From positions 1 through 48,628 of the forward strand of contig JAKACD010000008.1 in the NCBI GenBank assembly GCA_021821785.1: DNA of 48,628 bases, read 5' to 3'. The notes under the pieces are model-generated. The model had not been told where the DNA came from. It did no database searches and saw only the letters and a list, made by a program, of their open reading frames with translations. The translations under genes and the position numbers were made by a program. Shown piece after piece: positions 15,361-24,171 of the stretch. Source of the stretch: Thermoplasmata archaeon (lineage in GTDB: Archaea; Thermoplasmatota; Thermoplasmata; Lutacidiplasmatales; UBA184). Every line of letters starts with the position of its first letter. Positions within the stretch are counted from its first letter, which is position 1.

Positions 15361-16692
15361 GAGTGGTGTGCGGAGATTGGTAGGTGACGCCCCTGCCGAG
15401 AACGGTCATGGGTAGGTTCTCCCGCTCAAATATCTGTGCACGGCGATCTCGTAGGTCGCCCGACGGGTCTTGCGGCTCAGCAGCATCACGAGTTGGTTGA
15501 GCAGGCCCCCGCCCCACCGCGCCCACTTGCGCTTGCACCGGTCAGCGATCATCCCCATCACCCGCTCGACCCCGTTCGAGGTGGCCGGCATTGAGATCCC
15601 TTGTGCGACCACCTCGGCGAAGACGACCAGGGCCTTCGCCTCGCGGCGAATCGTGCGGGCCGAGCGAGGGCAAGCCCCTCGGTCGAGTCGTTGGGCAAGA
15701 GCCTCGAGCTCGATGAGGGTGCTCCGCACCCGGTCCGTGATCGCCCACCACTCGCTTCGGAGTCGGTGGTGCTCCACCGAGTTCCTCAGATGGGCCAGGA
15801 GCCCTCGCATCGGCGCGAGGATCGCCTCGCGGTCGAGGAGGCCCACTCCCTCCTCCTGCAGGAGTCCTCCCAGCAGTCGGACGAAGTGGACGTGACAGAG
15901 CTGGTGGAACTCCGTGGGGTAGGCCATCAGCCCGAAATCGTCGTCGGTCACCAGCTGGTGGACGGCCTGTCCTTCGAGGACGGAAGCGGGAGGGCCTCCG
16001 ACGTTCACCTCGGCGAGGTGGACGTGATGCTCGGGGTCCACCGTGATCGCTACATGGACCGGGTCCTGGGCACCTCTCCTCCGCTGACTCTTGACGAAGG
16101 TCGAGTCGGCCTCGTGGACCGAGCGCTCGACAGGGGGCGGGGTGGACGGCGCGCGGAGCGCGCGCCTCACCTCGACGGCGATCTCCTGCAGGAAGTCCCA
16201 GATGGTGCGGCGAGGCACCCGCAGTCCGAGGGTTCGCTCGAGGGCTTCGGAGGCATCTCCGAAGGAGGTGCGGGTGGCCATCTCCGCGGCGGCGAGACGG
16301 AGTTCCGGGGTGTAGCGGCGCTTCCCCAGCCCGAGGGCGGTGAGGAGCGGGGAGAAGGTGCGCCGTCCCAGACGGTCGCGGACCCGTCGGGGACGGAGGT
16401 CGACGGGCCCCAGGCGGGTGATGAACCGTCGGGGTCGCGAACCGTGGCCGACGAACCTCGGTCGACCGTCGGGGAGGACGATCCGATGGAGTTCCTCGAG
16501 GAGGAACGCCTCCATCTCTTCGAAGACGGCGCGGAGGGCGTCAATCCCTCGGTGGTAGGCTCGGTTCAGCAGTTGAGCAAGCTCTATCGGCGGGAGTTCC
16601 TGTATCTTCGTGGGCCTCTCCTCCTGTTGGGTTCTTGGTGGTTCCCACCAGGGGAGAGGTTCCCCCCGTCATCTACCGATCTTCACACACTA
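15361..16692 (-). mobile_element. Complete IS element (MULE-type DDE transposase; ISLre2/ISH6-like)
   Basis: Left TGGTGTGCGGAGATTGGTAGGTGAC vs reverse complement of right end TAGTGTGTGAAGATCGGTAGATGAC; flanked by 9 bp CCGGAAGCT direct repeats; internal transposase ORF. Exact left end uncertain by about 3 bp. Confidence 0.85.
15406..16515 (-). CDS. DDE transposase
   Basis: RYTPELRLAAAEMATRTSFGDASEALERTLGLRVPRRTIWDFLQEI; EADSTFVKSQRR (D), LVTDDDFGL...HQLCHVHFVRLL (D...CxxH), TSNGVERVMGMIADRCKRKW (E). Confidence 0.85.
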   Translation of the reverse strand: MEAFLLEELHRIVLPDGRPRFVGHGSRPRRFITRLGPVDLRPRRVRDRLGRRTFSPLLTALGLGKRRYTPELRLAAAEMATRTSFGDASEALERTLGLRVPRRTIWDFLQEIAVEVRRALRAPSTPPPVERSVHEADSTFVKSQRRRGAQDPVHVAITVDPEHHVHLAEVNVGGPPASVLEGQAVHQLVTDDDFGLMAYPTEFHQLCHVHFVRLLGGLLQEEGVGLLDREAILAPMRGLLAHLRNSVEHHRLRSEWWAITDRVRSTLIELEALAQRLDRGACPRSARTIRREAKALVVFAEVVAQGISMPATSNGVERVMGMIADRCKRKWARWGGGLLNQLVMLLSRKTRRATYEIAVHRYLSGRTYP

Positions 16693-16701
16693 CCGGAAGC
16701 T
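16693..16701. repeat. Right target-site duplication of the IS element
   Basis: CCGGAAGCT, identical to 15352-15360. Confidence 0.75.
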
Positions 16702-16756
16702 GGCCCGTACGCCGCGCGGGGCGCGCTCGCTTTAGCGTCCGCTCCTTCGAGCCGGG

Positions 16757-17668
16757 GTGGCTCCTCCCACGCGGACCGCGATCGTCCCGCCCCGTCTCGC
16801 TTCGCTCCCGCGGGAATGGGAGCAGCTCGAGTACTCTTCGCGCTCGCTCGTCGTCGTCGGGGACGGTCGGCGCCTCTTGCGGGCGTGGGGCGCGCCGGAA
16901 GCGCCGTGGGTCCTGGCCGTCGAGCCGGTGGGACACCGCTGGCAGGTCGAAGCGCCCGGCGGCCGGGTCGAGGCGCGCGCCGTCCGAGCCGCGGCGCGCG
17001 CCCTCTTCAGTTTCGCGCATCCGATCGAGGAGTTCTACCGGCAGGTGCGGTCGGAGCCCGTGCTGCGCGGGACGGAGCGACGGTTCCGCGGGCTGCGCCT
17101 TCCGCGCGATGCGAACCTGTACGAGGCGCTCTTCCATTCGATCGTCGGGCAGCAGCTCTCCGTCGCGGCGGCGAACGCCGTGAAGCGCCGGCTGATCGAG
17201 CGGACCCGATCGGTCCTCGTCCACGGCCGGGTCGAGGTGCCGCATGTCCCCCGGCCCTCGGCCTTACGTGCGCTCGGTCCGGAAGGTCTGCGCGCGGTCG
17301 GCGTCAGCGGCGCGAAGGCGCGCGCCCTCGGCGCGCTGGCGGCCACCGCCGACTTCCCGCCCGAGCGAATCGCCGAATGGCGTCGGGGCGAGCTCGCGGC
17401 GGCGATCGAGGCGCTCACCGCTCTTCCCGGCGTGGGCCGATGGACCGCCGAGAACGCGCTCCTGCGGGGGGTCGGCCGACCGGACGTCTTCGTGGGCGGA
17501 GATCTCGGCATCCGCGTGGCGCTGGACGCCTACGGGGTCGTCCCCCGCGGTGCTCCCGAGGCGACGGTCCGCGCCTGGGCCGACCGTCACTATACGGGGT
17601 GGGGAAGTTACGCTACGCTCTACCTGTGGCGGAAGTGGGTCGAGGACCGACCCGGAAAGACCGGCTAA
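16757..17668 (+). CDS. DNA-3-methyladenine glycosylase II (AlkA-like, HhH-GPD)
   Basis: LYEALFHSIVGQQLSVAAANAVKRRL, LTALPGVGRWTAENALLRGVGRPDVFVGGDLGIRVAL. Confidence 0.88.
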   Translation: MAPPTRTAIVPPRLASLPREWEQLEYSSRSLVVVGDGRRLLRAWGAPEAPWVLAVEPVGHRWQVEAPGGRVEARAVRAAARALFSFAHPIEEFYRQVRSEPVLRGTERRFRGLRLPRDANLYEALFHSIVGQQLSVAAANAVKRRLIERTRSVLVHGRVEVPHVPRPSALRALGPEGLRAVGVSGAKARALGALAATADFPPERIAEWRRGELAAAIEALTALPGVGRWTAENALLRGVGRPDVFVGGDLGIRVALDAYGVVPRGAPEATVRAWADRHYTGWGSYATLYLWRKWVEDRPGKTG

Positions 17669-18186
17669 CCCGGTCGGCCGCCGCCGAGCGGGAACGTGGC
17701 CCGCGTCTGGTGGATCGCCCCCCGCGGCGTGAGCGTGCTCTCCTTCAACACCACCTCCGTGACCCTTACCTCCCGGGTCGGCGGCGCGGGCTCCGCCCCC
17801 GACAGGAGGGCCTCCGCCCGACGCCGCTCGCCCGGCGAACGGACGCGGAAAAGCGTCAGGTGGGGCACGAACCGCCCCCGCTCTCTCGGGAAGCCGAGGG
17901 GAACGAGCGCGGTCGCGATCCGCGCCGCCACGTCGGCGACCTCGGTGGCCCCGCGGGTCGCCCCAACCCAGACGACCCGGGGGTGGTCCCGGGAGGGGAA
18001 GGCCCCCACACCCTCGAGGCGGAGATCGAACGGCGGGCGGTCCCGTACCGCTTCGGCGACCGCCGCCGAGATCGCGGGGAGCTGGTCGGGTCGGACCTTT
18101 CCGAGGAACTTCACGGTGAGGTGGGCGGGGGCGCTCGCCCCGGCGGGGCCGGCGGTCGTGAGCTCGATCGCGAGGAAGAGCCGCAC
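17665..18186 (-). CDS. thpR: RNA 2',3'-cyclic phosphodiesterase (2H/LigT family)
   Basis: VRLFLAIEL..., two 2H motifs: HLTVKFLGKV and HLTLFRV. GTG start at 18186. Confidence 0.88.
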   Translation of the reverse strand: MRLFLAIELTTAGPAGASAPAHLTVKFLGKVRPDQLPAISAAVAEAVRDRPPFDLRLEGVGAFPSRDHPRVVWVGATRGATEVADVAARIATALVPLGFPRERGRFVPHLTLFRVRSPGERRRAEALLSGAEPAPPTREVRVTEVVLKESTLTPRGAIHQTRATFPLGGGRPG

Positions 18187-18212
18187 GAGCCCTCGAGAGG
18201 CGCGCCGCGTTC

Positions 18213-20789
18213 TTACGCGTTGGTCCCGGTACGCGCGACGGCGGGGCCCGGAGGCTCCGTGATCGTCCAGACCTGCGCCTGGTCGATCCCGACCTTGAGG
18301 GAGCGGAGGACGGCCCGCACGCGCCGGGCGCGCCGCGGATCTCCGACGACGAAGAGGGCGAACGCGTGGTGGGCCCGGGCCTTCTCCCATCCTCGTCGGA
18401 TCCGCTCGGCCCGCAGCGCCCCCGAGACCTCCGCCTCGATGTGCACGTCCCGTCCGCCGAAGTAGCGCCAGGCCCAGCTCCCCCGAACCCGCTCGATCTC
18501 CTCGGCCAGTTCGCACGGCGCGCAGGCCCCGGGCTCGGCGAGCTGGCGGTAGACCGCGTCGGGGAGCGTGGTGTCGTAGCGACCCTGGCGGAGAATCTCG
18601 ATCCGATGGCCGCGTCGGGCAAAGATGCGGAAGGTCCGAACGAGGAGCCAGCGGTGCTCGGCGCTCTCCCGCGTCGCGCCGGTGGGCGCCGTGAGGCCGA
18701 GCCGTCGTTCGCCGGCGGGGCTCAGGGAGCAACCGCGCGGCCCGAGGAGGAGCCAGCCCTCTCGGAGCGCGCGGAGCCAGCCGAGCCGCAACGTCTCGAT
18801 CTCGGGCGGGGAACCGCCGGGGAGCGCCCGGGCCGCGGCGACCGCCCGGTCGGCGCTCGCGAGGGGGCGACTCTCCTCCTCGGCGGCCAGGGTCGCCAGG
18901 AGAAGCCGCTCCGTCGCGGGGTCGACCCCGATCGAGGCTTCGCTCGTCTCGGCCGCGGGCGGGTACTCCCCGCGAGTGCGCCGGACCGCCTCGCGCCAGC
19001 CGTCCGAGGCCCGGGGGCCGTCGCCGTCGGTCGGATAGACGCCGCGGACCTGGCCGGAGGCAACCTCGAGGCGGAGGCCGTGACCCGGCGGAAGCGCGGA
19101 GAGGTCTCGCTCCGCTGCCTCGGGCGCGAGGCCAACCCATTCTCCGATGGAGCGGGCCACGCGCCGGGGAACGCCGAACGATACCACATCGGTGAGCGAG
19201 CCTCCGACCGCGCTCTTGAGCTCGGGCGCGAGCCGGTCGGGGAACTGCGTCGCGACGAGCGCCCGGAGGCCGAACTTTCGGCTCTCGGTGAGGATCTCGG
19301 CGACGAGCCGCGGCGAGAAGGCGTGCACCTCATCCAGCACCAGCCACACCGGCCGGGACTCGGGCCGCTCGGTGCGGCGCGCCGCGAGGCCGAGGTACGT
19401 GCGCGCGAGGAGGAGCGTTCCCGCGAACGCCGCCGACTCCGGGCCGAGGAGGGCGAAGGGGATCCGCACGAGCACCGGACGGCCATGCTCGAGCAGGTCC
19501 TCGACGGGGATCCCACCGTCCGAGGGGGCCAGGAGCTCCGCGAGCGGCGGCACGAGCGCGACCTTCGAGAGGCGGGTGGCCGCCGACCAGAGGAAGTCGG
19601 GCTGGCGCCGGAGGACCGGCTCGAGCTCCGCGAGAAAGCGGGCCAGGTCGGCGCGCCGTGTCGCGAGCCGCGCCGCCTCTCGCCGGTCGCGGTCGGTGAG
19701 GAGCGCGTAGAGGTCGACCACCGAGCCCGACGCGTCGAGCACGAGCCGCACGAACGAGTCGAAGATCCGCTCGAGGCGGAACCCCCAGTACACGTCGCTG
19801 CCATCGGGGGTCAGCCGTTTCAGCGCGGCCACGAGATGCGCCGCGGCCCGGTCGCGGGCGCCGGGCGTGCTCGCGAGCGCCGCAATCCCGGGGACGGGCG
19901 GGTCGCTCGCATCGATCGCAATGAGCCGATCCCGCTCCTCGGCCGTGAGCTGACCCACGATCGCCGGGGCGAGGTCCCCGTGAAGGTCGATCACGAGCAG
20001 GGCCCCGCCGCGGCGGATCTGCCGGGCCGCGCTCCGGGCGAGGTAGGTCGTCTTCCCCGCGCCCGACGCTCCGAAGACGACGCGGTGACCCTCCTCGAGC
20101 CGGTCCGCCGCCTCCGGACGCCCCGCGGCCACCTCCGCGGTGCGTTCCAGCCGGTCCGGCGCCACCTCCACCCATGCCTCCTCGGGGAGACGGCGCCGCC
20201 GGCCGTGCCGCCAGTCTGCGCGCGCACCCAGCCGGGCCGGGGCCGCCGTGGTAGCGACGCCCGTCGAGACCGTCCACGCGGCCGCCACCGCGGTGGCGAC
20301 GGCCGGCTCGCTCCGCGCGAGCGCCTCCGGCGACGGGGCGCTCAACTGGAACCGACGGGCCACCGAGATCACGCCCGACGGCTCTCGCCACCAGAAGGTC
20401 TGGAAGGCGAGCCACCCGCGCGCTCCGGCAAGGCGGGTGAGGTCCGCGGGCTCCCGCGCGAGGTCCGGGGCGGGAGCGCCGAGAGGGGAACGCGCGGCAC
20501 GAACGAGGTCCCGCACGACGCTCACACTCTCCCGGGGAGGGTCGAGGGCCGGCGGCCCCGCCCGACGTTCGAGCGCGAGCATCCCGACCGCGGGGACCGC
20601 CTCCACGGTCGCGACGAGCGAGGCGGGGCGTACGGTCACCCACGGGATGGGCTCGGGCGACGGGGACTCGAAGAGCACGCCGGACGGCGCCGGGGTCGCG
20701 AGAACGGCGTGGGCCAGGGCGCGGTACCATCGACGGCGGAGCGACTCGGGCCCGCGCGCGCGCACCGCGAGCAGCTCCCGGTCGCTCAT
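18213..20789 (-). CDS. HerA/VirB4-TraG-like DNA-translocase ATPase with extra C-terminal domain
   Basis: Walker A FGASGAGKTTYLARSAARQI, Walker B VWLVLDEVHAF, LRALVATQFPDRLAPELK; C-terminal LPDAVYRQL...DVHIEAEVSG resembling a PD-(D/E)XK/Replic_Relax-type segment. ATG 20789. Confidence 0.75.
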   Translation of the reverse strand: MSDRELLAVRARGPESLRRRWYRALAHAVLATPAPSGVLFESPSPEPIPWVTVRPASLVATVEAVPAVGMLALERRAGPPALDPPRESVSVVRDLVRAARSPLGAPAPDLAREPADLTRLAGARGWLAFQTFWWREPSGVISVARRFQLSAPSPEALARSEPAVATAVAAAWTVSTGVATTAAPARLGARADWRHGRRRRLPEEAWVEVAPDRLERTAEVAAGRPEAADRLEEGHRVVFGASGAGKTTYLARSAARQIRRGGALLVIDLHGDLAPAIVGQLTAEERDRLIAIDASDPPVPGIAALASTPGARDRAAAHLVAALKRLTPDGSDVYWGFRLERIFDSFVRLVLDASGSVVDLYALLTDRDRREAARLATRRADLARFLAELEPVLRRQPDFLWSAATRLSKVALVPPLAELLAPSDGGIPVEDLLEHGRPVLVRIPFALLGPESAAFAGTLLLARTYLGLAARRTERPESRPVWLVLDEVHAFSPRLVAEILTESRKFGLRALVATQFPDRLAPELKSAVGGSLTDVVSFGVPRRVARSIGEWVGLAPEAAERDLSALPPGHGLRLEVASGQVRGVYPTDGDGPRASDGWREAVRRTRGEYPPAAETSEASIGVDPATERLLLATLAAEEESRPLASADRAVAAARALPGGSPPEIETLRLGWLRALREGWLLLGPRGCSLSPAGERRLGLTAPTGATRESAEHRWLLVRTFRIFARRGHRIEILRQGRYDTTLPDAVYRQLAEPGACAPCELAEEIERVRGSWAWRYFGGRDVHIEAEVSGALRAERIRRGWEKARAHHAFALFVVGDPRRARRVRAVLRSLKVGIDQAQVWTITEPPGPAVARTGTNA

Positions 20790-21268
20790 GCGCGGTCCTC
20801 CGCGCGCGCCCGGGCGAGCAGCCGGCCGATCGCGTCGGCGAGCCCGGCCAGGCGGTTCGCCTGGGCGAAGGCGAGGAGCGCCGCCTCGGGGAGGATCCGC
20901 TCCCGGGGCCGGTCGTGCTCCCAGAGGCGTACGGTCCACCAGCGGGCGCCGTCCGGACCCGAGTAGAGGTGGGCGATCGGGCGGTACGGGCCGGCGAGAG
21001 GAAGGCGCACGGCGCCGACCCATCGGACCGACGGGTTCGTTCGTTCGGGAACGGGTTGGGAGGGAAGCGGTTCGTTCGCTCGGCGTTCAGCCGGCACGGT
21101 CTCCACGGTAGGTTCACAGATCCTCCCCTCCTCCGGCGGGCCGACGGAGGCGAGGTCGCTCGAGGTCGCGGCGCGCGCGGAGCGCAACGGCTCCGTGACC
21201 GTCGTCCGAGAGCCCGCTCCCGCAGCCGGACCGCCGCAGGACTCGGACGAGCGGGGTTCCGGCGACAT
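20786..21268 (-). CDS. Uncharacterised protein translationally coupled to the HerA-like ATPase
   Basis: Stop overlaps the ATPase start (ATGA); C-terminal VRWVGAVRLPLAGPYRPIAHLYSGPDGARWWTVRLWEHDRPRERILPEAALLAFAQANRLAGLADAIGRLLARARAE. Start uncertain. Confidence 0.6.
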   Translation of the reverse strand: MSPEPRSSESCGGPAAGAGSRTTVTEPLRSARAATSSDLASVGPPEEGRICEPTVETVPAERRANEPLPSQPVPERTNPSVRWVGAVRLPLAGPYRPIAHLYSGPDGARWWTVRLWEHDRPRERILPEAALLAFAQANRLAGLADAIGRLLARARAEDRA

Positions 21269-21688
21269 CGCCGGAGAAGCGGTCCGGTGCGGGCGCCCGC
21301 CGCTCCTCGTGCGGGACCCTCGGTCGGTCCGACCGGGCGTCCGCTACAAGGGGGCGGCCTCCGAGGGTCCCTGTCCGCTCGGGGCGACGCCGCGCGCTAG
21401 ACGGTTAGCTCCCCTGTCCTCGGCACGACCGATCGGCGGAGAGGTCCTCCGCGGAGGTCGCGCGGGAGGGGGGCGGGGTCGATCGGCCGACCGAGCTCAG
21501 CGTTCCCGGGGTCCGATACCGCATCGAGGATCGACGCGAGACCGGGGCGCGGGATAGGGAAGGTTCGGGGCCGTCCATGGGGGATTTCGCCCCGTCCAGG
21601 GCGGGCGAGGGGTAGATGGCTATCGGCGTCGGGGAACGATGAACGATGGCCCCGATCGGCAGGCCCGAGCGGTGTAAGGAGGGGCCCC

Positions 21689-22660
21689 ATGCTCGGGTGG
21701 GACGGATCGGGCGCGGAAGGGAGGAGCCGTCCCTCGACGTCGTCATCGTCACCCGCGACCGTCCCCTCCGCCTCGCCGCGCTGCTCGGCGATCTGTCCGA
21801 GGGTGCGTACCGACCGCGCACGATCACGCTCGTGGACGACTCCCCGCGGCCGTCCGACTGGTCGAAGAGTTTCCCAACGCTCCCGCTCCGGACGCTCCGC
21901 CCGTCGCGGCGCACGTTCATCTCGGCCGCGAAGAACGCGGGGCGCGGGGCGGGACCGCCCCGTTCGTAGCGCTTGTCGACGGCGACAAGCGACTTCCGCC
22001 CGACGTGCTCCCCACGCTCGTCCGAGACCTCGAGACCCACCCCGACTGGGGCGCGGTCATGCCGGGGGTCGTCTATCACCAACGATCCGAGCTCGTCTGG
22101 GTGCACGCGACTCCGTTCCGGCCGGACCGCTGGGAGTTCGACCTGCTCGGACGGAACCGTCCGCGCCAGGCGCCGCTCGAACACCGGCACCTCCCGACCG
22201 ACGCGCTGCCGAACCTGTCGGTCGTCCGTCGATCCGGGATGGAGGCCGTAGGGGGATTCGATGAGGGATTTCCCGTGAACAGTTCGGCCGACCTCTGCCA
22301 GCGCATGAAGTCGGCCGGCCGGGTGGTCCAGGCCGATACGGGCGTGCTCACCCGCCACTACGTGGAGCCGCCCGGGACCCCGGGCTACTGGGCGGAGCAT
22401 GCCGTCGTAGACCCGTACCGCGCGCGACACGAGGTCGCCGACTGGTTCCGCTTCCCCCGGCGCTGGGGCCCGGCCGGCCCGGGATTCGCCGCTCGGGCGA
22501 GCGCGCGGGCGCTCCGCTTCCTCCTGCCCACGATCGTCGCCGCGGCGATACGCCCGGTCCCCCACCGCTTCCGGCTGATGGTCAGCCTCGGCCAAGGATG
22601 CAGCGACGGGCTCTTCGGCCCGATGCCGGCGTCGCCGGCTCCATGGGCGGCTTCGAACGA
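21689..22660 (+). pseudogene. Family 2 glycosyltransferase, frameshifted
   Basis: Frame 1: LDVVIVTRDRPLRLAALLGDLSEGAYRPRTITLVDDSPRPSDWSK...SAAKNAGRGAG; continues in frame 0: GGTAPFVALVDGDKRLPPDVLPTLVRDLETHPDWGAVMPGVVYH. 3' boundary approximate. Confidence 0.7.
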
Positions 22661-22703
22661 TGGTGGGGGCCGGCCGCCCGAGTCACACGGCGAAAAAGGG
22701 GTA

Positions 22704-22769
22704 GGAAAGGTCCTTCGCACGCCTGGGACACGGTGCTGTCCCCTTGCGACGATATGGAAGGACCTTTCC
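22704..22769. repeat. Long nested inverted repeat/hairpin
   Basis: GGAAAGGTCCTT (22704-22715) perfectly complementary to AAGGACCTTTCC (22758-22769); inner GGGACA/TGTCCC and TCGCA/TGCGA pairs. Confidence 0.8.
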
Positions 22770-22861
22770 CGGGGTGGTTGCAGGTTCTCGATCCTCGCCG
22801 GCCTATTTGAGGGCCGGACGGGGAGGGCCCGAAACGCCCCCTCGAGCGGTGTTCCGCCGGC

Positions 22862-23347
22862 TTACCGGGCCCGGTGCGTCTCGGGCTCGGCGAGAACGAT
22901 GCGCGGGAGCTCCCCCTCGATCGCCGGAGGCCGACGGGCGACGGCGCTCGCCCGGGCGGCGTGACCCTGCCGGGGTAGGAGCCACCGCTCGCCCCAGGCG
23001 CGGAGCTCCCGCGCGGCGGGGGCGAGGCCGAGTCCCATCTCGGTGAGGGAGTAGACGACCGAGAACGGGCGCGTGCTGACGACCGTCCGCTGGACGACGC
23101 CTTGGCCCTCGAGGAACTTCAGGGTCGCGCTCAGGGTCTTCGCGTTGAGCCGAGCGTTCGACTTCAGGATCTCGCTGAACCGCTGCGGCCCCTCGAGAAG
23201 GCGGTGCACGATCGCGAGGCGCCACTCCGTGCCGATGACTCCGACGGCGGCCAGGACCGGGCAGAGTCCCCGGCCCTCGTTCGTGTCGCAGGTATCCGCG
23301 CCCCCGGCCGGACCGGCGGCCGGTCGGCGGGCTCGCTCCGTCTCCAT
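22862..23347 (-). CDS. HxlR-family transcriptional regulator
   Basis: CPVLAAVGVIGTEWRLAIVHRLLEGPQRFSEILKSNARLNAKTLSATLKFLEGQGVVQRTVVSTRPFSVVYSLTEMG. Confidence 0.85.
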   Translation of the reverse strand: METERARRPAAGPAGGADTCDTNEGRGLCPVLAAVGVIGTEWRLAIVHRLLEGPQRFSEILKSNARLNAKTLSATLKFLEGQGVVQRTVVSTRPFSVVYSLTEMGLGLAPAARELRAWGERWLLPRQGHAARASAVARRPPAIEGELPRIVLAEPETHRAR

Positions 23348-23406
23348 GACGTGGACCTCATAGGAAGAGGATCACGGACCTTCTTATAGTTACTGTATGC
23401 AATTAG

Positions 23407-24171
23407 ATGAACTGGGGTAAGTATGCCCCGTCGGGAACGCCCCCCAGCGTCCGCCCGTCGCCCCCGGTGCGCTCACGTTTTCTCTGCGCACGCCCGTCCG
23501 GCGGCGTGACGAACCGTCGGCGCGAGGTCGAACTGTCGGTCGAGCGCCCGCTCGGGCCGACGAGCGCCGGCGGAGGGACCGTCCGCCTCTCCGTCCGCTT
23601 CGATGGCGGCGAGGAGGGCGCGCGGCCCACCCCGGCCGAGCTCCAGCGGGAGCTCGAGGCGCTCACCGAGGACCTGAACGCGCTGGTCGGTCCCGGTATC
23701 GCGGCGCTGCCGGCGGCGCGCCCGGACCGTGCGCTCGCCGAGCTCGTCGACACCTACCGTCCGCGCCAGCGGGAGCTGATCGACCTCCTGCGGGAGGAAG
23801 GGGAGCTCACCGACGGCGAGCACGCGCGGCTCGTCGAGTACCTGGCCTCCGTGCCCGAGCGCCCGCTCCGCGCCCCGGGGCCGGTGCCGCCCTCGGAGAC
23901 CGAGCGGCTCCTCGCCACCGTGCCGATCGAACGGCCGGTCTCCCCCCCACCCCGACGCGAGCCGGAGCCGAGCGGGAGTCCGTCCCCGGTCTCCGCGGAG
24001 GGGTTCCGGCCCGTCCCCGAGCTCCTAAGGACCTACCAGATCTCCTCGCTGCGCCAAGCGGGTGCCGTCCGGGCCCGACGCCAGATCTCCTTCGCGGAGT
24101 ACATGGCGCTCAAGCGCTACTTCGAGGAGGAGGCCCGCGCCGCCTCGTCCGCCGAGCGCCCGGCCACCTAG
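23407..24171 (+). CDS. Uncharacterised protein, possible SHOCT-like C-terminal motif
   Basis: Good coding character with RELIDLLREEGELTDGEHARLVEYL and SSLRQAGAVRARRQISFAEYMALKRYFEEE. Start uncertain (GTG near 23509 possible). Confidence 0.6.
   Translation: MNWGKYAPSGTPPSVRPSPPVRSRFLCARPSGGVTNRRREVELSVERPLGPTSAGGGTVRLSVRFDGGEEGARPTPAELQRELEALTEDLNALVGPGIAALPAARPDRALAELVDTYRPRQRELIDLLREEGELTDGEHARLVEYLASVPERPLRAPGPVPPSETERLLATVPIERPVSPPPRREPEPSGSPSPVSAEGFRPVPELLRTYQISSLRQAGAVRARRQISFAEYMALKRYFEEEARAASSAERPAT

Noticed and set aside
15601-18465. 954-aa plus-strand ORF across the IS, alkA and thpR
   Set aside because: Runs antisense or out of frame through three well-supported genes; composition is shadow-like.
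18366-20966. 866-aa plus-strand ORF opposite the HerA-like ATPase
   Set aside because: Antisense shadow; no recognisable motifs while the minus frame has Walker A/B.
21270-21690. Minus-strand ORFs (21397-21690, 21405-22595) upstream of or opposite the GT2 gene
   Set aside because: No homology-like motifs; the GT2 signal on the plus strand is clear, and the spacer looks non-coding.
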